Shown: piece after piece, positions 26,256-33,398 of the stretch
Position numbering within the stretch: position 1 is the first letter of the stretch
How the letters are laid out: each line of letters begins with the position of its first letter
Assembly (NCBI GenBank): GCA_017554235.1
Contig: JAFZIV010000051.1
Location: 1 to 56,440 of the forward strand
Length of the DNA stretch: 56,440 bases
Direction: 5' to 3'
Source of the DNA: Selenomonadaceae bacterium
Lineage (GTDB): Bacteria > Bacillota > Negativicutes > Selenomonadales > Selenomonadaceae
Program-made: the position numbers and the translations under genes
The notes under the pieces: model-generated
Databases searched by the model: none
What the model saw: the letters and a program-made list of their open reading frames with translations, nothing else
What the model was told of the DNA's origin: nothing

Positions 26256-28157
26256 TTACTTCGTCATCAATTCGGCAATTTTATTAGCCAAGTCGACGGG
26301 ATTTTCAGGAAGAATGCCTTCAATTAAAAGAGCCTGCGCGTACAAAAGTTTACAAAAATCTTTGAATGTATCAGAATTTTTATCAAGTGCATGCAAGCCG
26401 CTCAACTTTTTGAAAAGCGCGTGATTAGGATTGAGTTCAAGAATTTTATGCGCCTTAAAGAAAGGATTATTCATCGGCGCGAAAGTTTGTTCCATATTCA
26501 GCGAAGGACCGTTGACGCCGGTGACTAAGCAGACCGCACCCGACTTTAAACGCGAAGTTAAACGTACTTCATTGACGCTTTCACCGAGAGCCGCTTTAAT
26601 ATCCAACAAAAGTTCTTCGTAGGAACGGGAAAGTTCATCAAGTTCAGCTTTCTTTTTATCTGCGTTTTCGTCATCAATCTCAAAATCTTCACGGTTGACG
26701 GATTGAATTTCCTTGCCGTTATAATTCACAAGCGCGTTGATAGCAAATTCGTCAACAGGATCAATGAGATAAATTACCTCAATGCCTTTTTCGCGCAGAA
26801 TTTCAAGTTGCGGAAGTTTAGCGATTGACGCCGAATCTTTACCAGTCGCACAATAAATTTTCTTTTGAGTTTCCGGCATACGCTCAACATATTCGGCAAG
26901 CGTCGACAATTTTAAATCCCTAGACGTTGTAAACAGTAATAAATCTTTCAAGTCGTCCTTAACCTTATCGTCGTAAGAATTATTGTAGACGCCGATTTTC
27001 AAAGACTTTCCGAATTGCGCCCAAAATTCTTCGTAGCGTTCACGTTCATTTTTGAGAATCTTGGAAAGTTGCTTAAGAATATTTTTTTCTAACGAGCGAC
27101 CAATTTTTTTAACGTCGCGGCTCTGCTGTAAAATTTCACGCGAAACATTAAGCGGCAAGTCCGGCGAATCTACTAATCCTTTGATAAATCTGAAATGGTC
27201 GGGCAAGAAATCTTTGCACTTGTCCATAACGAAAACATGACGCGAATACAACTGCAAGCCCGGTTCATAATCAGCGAAAAATAAATTTGACGCCGCGTGT
27301 TTAGGAATGCAGAGCAACGCCGTATATTCGATAGTACCTTCCGCCTTCGTGTGGAAAATCTCCATAGGCTTTTCCCACTCGTGGAATTGGTGACGGAAAA
27401 ATTCTTCGTATTCTTCGTCTTTAATATCAGACTTACTGCGCGTCCACAACGGCTGCATTGAATTGACTGTGCGAACTTCGACAACAGGATTTTTATCTTC
27501 ATCATGCGTGTTGAAGTTCATCTTGATTGGGTAACGAATATAATCGGAATATTTTTTGACAAGATTTTCAATCGTGTAATGGTTGGTGAAGTCAAATTCT
27601 TCACCGCCGCAAAATTCCGGCTTAAGGTGCAAAACAATCGTCGTACCGCGAGATTCTTTTTCACAATCCTCAAGAGTGTATTCGCCCGCGCCTTCACTCG
27701 TCCACTTAACGGCGGCAGATTCTCCGGCTTTACGTGTCATAAGTTCAACTTTTTCGGCAACGATAAACGCGGAATAAAATCCTACGCCGAATTGTCCGAT
27801 AAGTTCTTCGTTAAGACCGTCGCTACCTTCACGAATTTTTTCAAGAAAAGCGCGAGTGCCGGACTTAGCGATTGTGCCGATATTAGTAACAACTTCGTCG
27901 CGTGTCATACCAATTCCGGTGTCGGAAATTGTAACGGTTTTTGTGTCGCTGTCAGCTACGATAAAAATTTCTAAATCGTCGTTGCCTTCCAAAATTTCCT
28001 GATTGGTAAGCGATTCAAAATGAAGTTTGTCGAGCGCGTCAGAGGCATTTGAAATAAGTTCGCGCAAAAAAATTTCTTTGTTGGTATAGATTGAGTTTAC
28101 AACCAAGTCGAGAAGTCTTTTAGTCTCGGCTTGAAATTCTAAAGTTTCGGTTGACAT
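26256..28157 (-). CDS. htpG: Chaperone HtpG (Hsp90)
   Basis: 633 aa, full length. The GHKL ATPase domain has ELISNASDALDKL, SDTGIGMTRDEV and GQFGVGFYSAFIVA; the middle domain has PLNVSREILQQ. It is the bacterial Hsp90. AAGGGAG precedes ATG 28157. The TNT-autotransporter and heptosyltransferase genes follow within 12 and 7 nt and so are probably co-transcribed. Confidence 0.97.
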   Translation of the reverse strand: MSTETLEFQAETKRLLDLVVNSIYTNKEIFLRELISNASDALDKLHFESLTNQEILEGNDDLEIFIVADSDTKTVTISDTGIGMTRDEVVTNIGTIAKSGTRAFLEKIREGSDGLNEELIGQFGVGFYSAFIVAEKVELMTRKAGESAAVKWTSEGAGEYTLEDCEKESRGTTIVLHLKPEFCGGEEFDFTNHYTIENLVKKYSDYIRYPIKMNFNTHDEDKNPVVEVRTVNSMQPLWTRSKSDIKDEEYEEFFRHQFHEWEKPMEIFHTKAEGTIEYTALLCIPKHAASNLFFADYEPGLQLYSRHVFVMDKCKDFLPDHFRFIKGLVDSPDLPLNVSREILQQSRDVKKIGRSLEKNILKQLSKILKNERERYEEFWAQFGKSLKIGVYNNSYDDKVKDDLKDLLLFTTSRDLKLSTLAEYVERMPETQKKIYCATGKDSASIAKLPQLEILREKGIEVIYLIDPVDEFAINALVNYNGKEIQSVNREDFEIDDENADKKKAELDELSRSYEELLLDIKAALGESVNEVRLTSRLKSGAVCLVTGVNGPSLNMEQTFAPMNNPFFKAHKILELNPNHALFKKLSGLHALDKNSDTFKDFCKLLYAQALLIEGILPENPVDLANKIAELMTK

Positions 28158-28185
28158 TAATTAAGCTCCCTTCGGTCGCTTTCAA

Positions 28186-28257
28186 GTGGTCAGTAATCAG
28201 TGATCAGTGGTCAGTAAAAAACTTCTGATCACTGATCACTTTTCACTGATCACTATC
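28186..28257. repeat. GATCAGTGATCAGTGGTCAG-type repeat between htpG and prs
   Basis: Tandem heptad-like units of CAGTGATC in direct then inverted order form a long imperfect hairpin. A close relative is at 43563-43627. The prs stop codon lies at its edge. Confidence 0.75.
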
Positions 28258-29206
28258 TAAATAATAAACTTACGGAACGCTGTGCTTGTATCCTAAGCAC
28301 AACGTCACCTATTGATTGCGCCATTGACAGCACGATAATTTTATCGGACTCTTTTTGCAAGGGAATTGTATCCGTAACAATAAGCTTTTCAATGACGGAA
28401 TCATTAATTTTTTCAACGGCATTTTTACTAAGCACAGGGTGAGTACACGCGGCAAGCACGGTCTTAGCACCGAGTTTCTTTAAAGCCTTAGCACCTTCGC
28501 AAAGACTTCCCGCCGTGTCAACAATGTCATCAATCATCAACGTAACTTTATCTTTAACGTCGCCAATTATGCTCATAACTTCAGCTTCACCGGGACGCGG
28601 ACGCCGCTTTTCAATAATGGCGATAGGTGCTTTGAGATAATCGGCAAGTGCACGGGCACGAGTAACACCGCCTAAGTCGGGGCTGACTACTACAAGTTCA
28701 TCTTCAAAAGGATGTTGCTTAAAGTAATCGGCAATGACGGGCGCGGCTAAAAGGTGGTCAACGGGAATGTCGAAAAATCCTTGAATCTGCGCGGCGTGCA
28801 AGTCAACGGTAATTACGCGACTGATACCGGCGGCAACCATCAAATTTGCAACGAGTTTAGCTGAAATCGGTTCACGTCCGCGAGTTTTTCTGTCCTGCCT
28901 AGCATAAGCGTAATAGGGGACAATCGCTGTTATGCTGTGTGCAGAGGCACGTTTGCAAGCGTCCGCCAAAATAAGCAAGTCCATAACATTATCGTTGACG
29001 GGGTGCGAAGTCGGCTGGACGATAAAAATATCTTTGCCGCGAATACTTTCGTTAATAATTACTGCGGTTTCGCCATTATTAAAACGCCCAACTGATGCGT
29101 CACAAAGTCTGACGTTAATGTAGTCAGAAATTTTCTGCGCCAAATCAGGGTTAGCGTTGCCCGTCATTAAACACAATTTGCTTGTGTCCACGTTGTGATT
29201 TTCCAT
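28253..29206 (-). CDS. prs: Ribose-phosphate pyrophosphokinase
   Basis: 317 aa from ATG 29206, 8 nt after GGAGG; an upstream in-frame ATG at 29221 lies across that site. GRFNNGETAVIINESIRG, VPYYAYARQDRKTRGREPISAK and the PRPP loop VTLMIDDIVDTAGSLCEGAK are complete. It makes PRPP from ribose 5-phosphate and ATP. The C-terminus reaches into a dispersed repeat but keeps the usual length. Confidence 0.97.
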   Translation of the reverse strand: MENHNVDTSKLCLMTGNANPDLAQKISDYINVRLCDASVGRFNNGETAVIINESIRGKDIFIVQPTSHPVNDNVMDLLILADACKRASAHSITAIVPYYAYARQDRKTRGREPISAKLVANLMVAAGISRVITVDLHAAQIQGFFDIPVDHLLAAPVIADYFKQHPFEDELVVVSPDLGGVTRARALADYLKAPIAIIEKRRPRPGEAEVMSIIGDVKDKVTLMIDDIVDTAGSLCEGAKALKKLGAKTVLAACTHPVLSKNAVEKINDSVIEKLIVTDTIPLQKESDKIIVLSMAQSIGDVVLRIQAQRSVSLLFR

Positions 29207-29237
29207 AAATCTATCCTCCATTTATCTTAAAAAATAT

Positions 29238-29516
29238 TTATCCGCCAAATAAATCCATATGTGTGCCGGTAGCGGTTGCAGATAAAATCAACTCGTTTTC
29301 AAAAATCTGGTACATTAAAAGCCAATCAAATTCAATATGACATTCACGAAAATCTGACAAGTCTCCGCTTAAGGCGTGGTCTTTATAAATTTCCGGAAGA
29401 GGGATGCCCATTTGCAATAATCCTAAAACTTCCGTCAGCTTAGAAATATCTTTTCCACGTTTTTTGATCCGTTTAATATCCTTTTTCATGCGGCTTGTAT
29501 AAACAATGCTGTACAT
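29238..29516 (-). CDS. YafQ/RelE-family type II toxin
   Basis: 92 aa from ATG 29516 after GAGG. MYSIVYTSRMKKDIKRIKKRGKD, LPEIYKDHALSGDLSDFRECHIEFDWLLMYQ and the end THMDLFGG match YafQ-like mRNA interferases, including the His residues of the C-terminal catalytic strand. The antitoxin gene is immediately upstream with stop and start 1 nt apart. In contrast to the toxin at 21500 this one has a normal start. Confidence 0.85.
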   Translation of the reverse strand: MYSIVYTSRMKKDIKRIKKRGKDISKLTEVLGLLQMGIPLPEIYKDHALSGDLSDFRECHIEFDWLLMYQIFENELILSATATGTHMDLFGG

Positions 29517-29517
29517 T

Positions 29518-29715
29518 TTAATCCTCAAGCATTGATTCTACAGCTTCTGCGGCAGTTTTAAACGGTCCATGCAAATTTCGACGCTCCCTTGTATCTTGTA
29601 TCGCCTCTACTAAATCGAGCGGCAAATTTTCCAATTTAAAATCTTCTTCAGACGCAAAATTCGCAAACTGTCCTTGATAATTATTCTGATCTGCATTCAG
29701 CGGAATACCTTTCAA
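29518..29715 (-). CDS. RelB/DinJ-like antitoxin
   Basis: 65 aa from TTG 29715, 9 nt after GGAGG; GTG 29724 overlaps that site. Acidic, with DLVEAIQDTRERRNLHGPFKTAAEAVESMLED, the C-terminal helix and toxin-binding region typical of partners of YafQ. First gene of the pair; it normally represses its own promoter. Confidence 0.75.
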   Translation of the reverse strand: MKGIPLNADQNNYQGQFANFASEEDFKLENLPLDLVEAIQDTRERRNLHGPFKTAAEAVESMLED

Positions 29716-29733
29716 GTTTAACACCTCCGATTT

Positions 29734-30462
29734 TTACGCGGCAATTTTATCGTTGAGATTGTGTACAGGAAAAGTAAAGTAAGTGTCAGGATACGGCTCA
29801 TCTTTCAAAGTAAAGTGCCACCATTCCTCCTCAAGCGGCTTAAATCCATGACGCAACATAGCATCGCGCAGAATATTTCTGTTAGCAAGTTGTTCCGCCG
29901 TCAAGTTTCCAACGTAATCAGGGTGCGACAGCTCGCCGAAATAATCAAAAGTTCCGCCCATATCAACTTCTTTACCGCTATTCATATCAAACAAAGTTAA
30001 ATCAATCGTACTGCCGCGACTGTGTCCCGAATGTTCGGCAATGTAACCTTGCGGGAAAAGTACATCTTTGGTCAATTCAGGATAAAAATATTTTTTCATG
30101 CGCGTATCGTTTAAATCTTGCGCCCACTCTACAAAATTATCTACAGCCATTTGTGGACGGTACGCATCAAAAACTTTTAAACGATAACCTTTAGCGCGTA
30201 AATCGTCGGCAACTTCTTTCAACGCGTAGGCGGCTTCTTTCGTCATCAACGCGCAAGGTTCTTCGTAACCTCTGATTCTGTCACCAACAAAATTATACGT
30301 CGAATAATAACGTATCTCTTGAATAATATCCGGCACAACGTCAGACAATACCACAAATCCTGATGAATCGTCTGGATTAGGCTCGGCACTTGCATAAGTC
30401 GGCAAAATAAAATTAATCGCCGCCACTAATGCTAAAAAAGTTTTTGTGATATAATTCAACAA
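29734..30462 (-). CDS. D-alanyl-D-alanine dipeptidase, VanX/DdpX family (M15D), secreted
   Basis: 242 aa from TTG 30462, 6 nt after GAGGTG. A signal peptide ends near TYASA. The M15 motif is SGHSRGSTIDLTL with the His and Asp zinc ligands, and EEEWWHFT supplies the catalytic Glu and third ligand. VFDAYRPQMAVDNF is typical. The enzyme splits D-Ala-D-Ala. With no vanH/vanA-type genes nearby it more likely serves peptide recycling in the periplasm than glycopeptide resistance. Confidence 0.9.
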   Translation of the reverse strand: MLNYITKTFLALVAAINFILPTYASAEPNPDDSSGFVVLSDVVPDIIQEIRYYSTYNFVGDRIRGYEEPCALMTKEAAYALKEVADDLRAKGYRLKVFDAYRPQMAVDNFVEWAQDLNDTRMKKYFYPELTKDVLFPQGYIAEHSGHSRGSTIDLTLFDMNSGKEVDMGGTFDYFGELSHPDYVGNLTAEQLANRNILRDAMLRHGFKPLEEEWWHFTLKDEPYPDTYFTFPVHNLNDKIAA

Positions 30463-30596
30463 ATTAAACACCTCTTCAAATTTTTTTTACATATTAAATT
30501 ATAGTCGTCGAAATTTGTTTTGGCAAGAATAGATTTTCATTCCGCTTCGTGGTATAATTTAAAATAATTTTTATCAAGAAGAAAAGCAGGAAAATT

Positions 30597-31586
30597 ATGG
30601 ACAAAAATAACTGGAAAAATTTTTTTGAAAATAAAACTGAACGTTGCAGAGTTTTGGTTGTCGGCGATGTTATGATTGACAAATATTATCATGGCGATGT
30701 TCACAAATTTGCAAGTGACGCGCCTGTACCCGTTGCAAAAATTTTTAAGCGGCGTTCTTCACTCGGTGCGGCGGCTAACGTTGCAAACAATCTCGCGCTT
30801 ATGGGTTGCAAAACTTATATTGCAGGTTTTGTCGGCGACGATCATAATTTTGAAACGCTTTCTGCGCAGTTGACGAAAAGCGGAATTAATCAAGACGGTC
30901 TCGTTACAACTGAAGCACCTACGACAACGAAAGTTAGAGTTATCAGCGGTCATCAACAAATGTTTCGTATGGATTTTGAGGACAACTCACCTAAAGACGA
31001 TAAACATTTTGCAAAGCTTGAAAATTATGTCACTAAGCGATTGAATGACGCCTTCGACGCGGTTGTAATTGCAGATTACGAAAAGGGAGTTTGCACGGAA
31101 TATTTTTGCGCCGCCGTCATGAAAGCCGCTCACAGTCACGGCGTCCCGGTTGTGGTTATGCCGTATGGGCAACTTTGGATTAAATACGCGCAGGCTGATT
31201 ATCTCACGCCGAATATCGCGAAGATTAACAGAGTTATGTTGAGTCCAGTCGACGGTGAAGACAATGACGCGGTGGAACGCGCAGGACGATACATTATGCG
31301 CAAATTCAAAGTTAAAAATGTTTTGGCAACTCGTTCGGCTTACGGAGTTACGCTGATTACTGAAAATGATGTTGTTCACATTCCTACGAAATTTCAGGAA
31401 GTCTTTGATAGCGCAGGTGCGGCAGATACGGTTGCGGCGATTTTTACAATGTCACTTGCAGGCGGGCTTAAACCTGCTGACGGAGCGTATATCACGAACA
31501 TTGCGGCTGGCGTCGTAATTTCAAAGTCAGGTACTTATGCCGTAACTCGCGACGATATTTTCAAGGCGTTGGGCATTGACGCTTAA
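30597..31586 (+). CDS. RfaE1-like kinase (D-glycero-beta-D-manno-heptose 7-phosphate kinase family), divergent
   Basis: 329 aa of the PfkB/ribokinase fold: VLVVGDVMIDKYYHGDV, SLGAAANVANNLALMG and the substrate/ATP-side end ITNIAAGVVISKSGTYAV are typical of the HldE kinase domain. Several usual residues differ: VDPKG is VMPYG, TRSEQG is TRSAYG, and the anion-hole TGAGDT is SAGAADT, though the catalytic Asp remains. It may still act on heptose phosphate for LPS, or have changed substrate. It is followed 20 nt later by def. TATAAT at 30553-30558 is a likely -10. Confidence 0.78.
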   Translation: MDKNNWKNFFENKTERCRVLVVGDVMIDKYYHGDVHKFASDAPVPVAKIFKRRSSLGAAANVANNLALMGCKTYIAGFVGDDHNFETLSAQLTKSGINQDGLVTTEAPTTTKVRVISGHQQMFRMDFEDNSPKDDKHFAKLENYVTKRLNDAFDAVVIADYEKGVCTEYFCAAVMKAAHSHGVPVVVMPYGQLWIKYAQADYLTPNIAKINRVMLSPVDGEDNDAVERAGRYIMRKFKVKNVLATRSAYGVTLITENDVVHIPTKFQEVFDSAGAADTVAAIFTMSLAGGLKPADGAYITNIAAGVVISKSGTYAVTRDDIFKALGIDA

Positions 31587-31605
31587 TTTATGAAGGGAAT
31601 TTAAA

Positions 31606-32070
31606 ATGGCAGTAATGGAAATAAAAACTGCAGGCGATCTCGTATTGAAACAGCACTGCAGTGAAGTTGAAAAAATTGATAAACGTCTTAGAAAACTTTT
31701 AGACGATATGGCAGAGACAATGTATGCCAGCGAAGGCGTTGGGATTGCCGCGCCGCAAGTCGGTGTACCGATTCGCGCAGTTGTGATTGACATCGACAAG
31801 AAAAAACGTTACGACTTAATTAACCCAGTCATTACTTATCGCGAAGGTTCTGTTATTGATTCGGAAGGTTGCTTGTCATGTCCGAATCTTTTTGGAGACG
31901 TTGAGCGTGCAGAAAAAGTTCGTGTCAAATATACCACGCGTTTTGGCAAGGAAAAGGAAATTGAGGCGGAGGGACTTTTGGCGCGTTGTATTCAGCACGA
32001 AGTAGATCATCTCAACGGGCGATTGTTCATTGACATTGCGAAAAATATTACACGCGGAAAAAAATCCTGA
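31606..32070 (+). CDS. def: Peptide deformylase
   Basis: 154 aa. All three motifs are present: GVGIAAPQVG, EGCLSCP with the metal Cys, and QHEVDHLNG with two His and the catalytic Glu. It removes the formyl group from new proteins. It shares a transcript with the RfaE1-like gene; a hairpin at 32091-32121 ends the unit. Confidence 0.96.
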   Translation: MAVMEIKTAGDLVLKQHCSEVEKIDKRLRKLLDDMAETMYASEGVGIAAPQVGVPIRAVVIDIDKKKRYDLINPVITYREGSVIDSEGCLSCPNLFGDVERAEKVRVKYTTRFGKEKEIEAEGLLARCIQHEVDHLNGRLFIDIAKNITRGKKS

Positions 32071-32090
32071 TTTAATAATTTGCAAAAAAT

Positions 32091-32121
32091 AATCGTACGC
32101 TGATTGTCAACGTACGATTTT
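32091..32121 (+). terminator. Terminator after def
   Basis: AATCGTACG (32091-32099) pairs with CGTACGATT (32111-32119), followed by a short T-rich stretch. Confidence 0.65.
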
Positions 32122-32155
32122 AAATTTGAGATAAATTTTCTAAATTTCAAATTTG

Positions 32156-32527
<372 letters not shown>

Positions 32528-32589
32528 TTAAAATTTTTTAACATTGTAGCACTTAAATTTTAAAAAGTCGTCCCCCACGGGGGTAATTT

Positions 32590-33039
32590 TCAAAAAAATT
32601 TTTCAGCAACAAATTTTGTTAAGCGTCCATATGCGACGTAACATTTGCGAACACGTTTATGATTGGGATCGTTAATCGTCAATGCGGCATTTGATACATC
32701 AGGTTCTTTACCGCGATTCGCAAGGAAATTCATATGAAGTTCAACCTGCGGCGCGTCTTCGCCCATAACGTAATAAACGCCGGAATTATTTTCAATGTAC
32801 GGATTAATATTTGAAAAAAGTTCGTCAATCAGCGTAGAAATATCATTTTTCTTTGGATTAAATTCAACTTCAACGCCAAAAATATTTTCAACGTCGCGCG
32901 GCATAGGATTGACGTAACTCACAACATTGGACGCGCAGATTGTTCCGAAAGTCACTTTAACGACTCCTCTAAGTTCGGCAAAAATATTTTTAAGTTCGTT
33001 AAAATTTCCGCCGCTAAAATAAATTTTTTTCGTGTACAA
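32590..33039 (-). CDS. MsrA-like protein lacking the catalytic cysteine
   Basis: 149 aa from TTG 33039 after GGAG. The start IYFSGGNFNELKNIFAELRGVVKV aligns by eye with the methionine sulfoxide reductase A start (YFAGGCFW...GV), but the nucleophile position GCFW is GNFN. VEVEFNPKKNDISTLIDELF and a late ALTINDPNHK segment fit the same fold. Without Cys it cannot work as an MsrA. The similarity is seen by eye only, so the call is moderate. Confidence 0.5.
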   Translation of the reverse strand: MYTKKIYFSGGNFNELKNIFAELRGVVKVTFGTICASNVVSYVNPMPRDVENIFGVEVEFNPKKNDISTLIDELFSNINPYIENNSGVYYVMGEDAPQVELHMNFLANRGKEPDVSNAALTINDPNHKRVRKCYVAYGRLTKFVAEKFF

Positions 33040-33069
33040 AATAAATCAGCTCCTTTTGATAATTATAAC

Positions 33070-33098
33070 AAAAAACCGGCACCGGTTCAGTGTCGGTT
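33070..33098 (-). terminator. Terminator after zapA (pheST-zapA unit)
   Basis: On the minus strand a 9-bp stem (AACCGACAC with GTGCCGGTT) is followed by a T run; it lies 24 nt past the zapA stop. Confidence 0.8.
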
Positions 33099-33121
33099 AA
33101 ATTTTTTTGCGCAGAAAATTT

Positions 33122-33388
33122 TTATTTATTTTCGTTAAGCAATTCTAAAAGTTCATCATAATCATTTTTGAGTTGGAGATAATTTTCCGCAATTTTCAAC
33201 GCAGTAAGTACGGCAAGGCGACTACCCGCAAATGTATGAGTATTCTGCGCGATTGAACGCATAGTAGAATCAACCATTTGCACAATTTTTGCAAGCCCTT
33301 CGGGGTCGTCCGTCTTTAAGCGGTAAATGTCGCCGTTAATTTCAACTTCAACGCGGCGCGGTTCGCCTAATGTTTGTGTTTTGTCCAA
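33122..33388 (-). CDS. zapA: Cell division protein ZapA
   Basis: 88 aa from TTG 33388 behind GAGGTGG. The N-terminal globular part has VEVEINGDIYRLKTDDPEGL and the C-terminal half is a coiled coil (RLAVLTALKIAENYLQLKNDYDELLELL). ZapA bundles FtsZ filaments. It lies just downstream of pheT, a placement common in Firmicutes. Confidence 0.9.
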   Translation of the reverse strand: MDKTQTLGEPRRVEVEINGDIYRLKTDDPEGLAKIVQMVDSTMRSIAQNTHTFAGSRLAVLTALKIAENYLQLKNDYDELLELLNENK

Positions 33389-33398
33389 ACTCACCACC

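Noticed and set aside
29734..30462. Vancomycin resistance through VanX
   Set aside because: No vanH, vanA or vanRS partners; a lone periplasmic dipeptidase in a diderm fits peptide recycling better.
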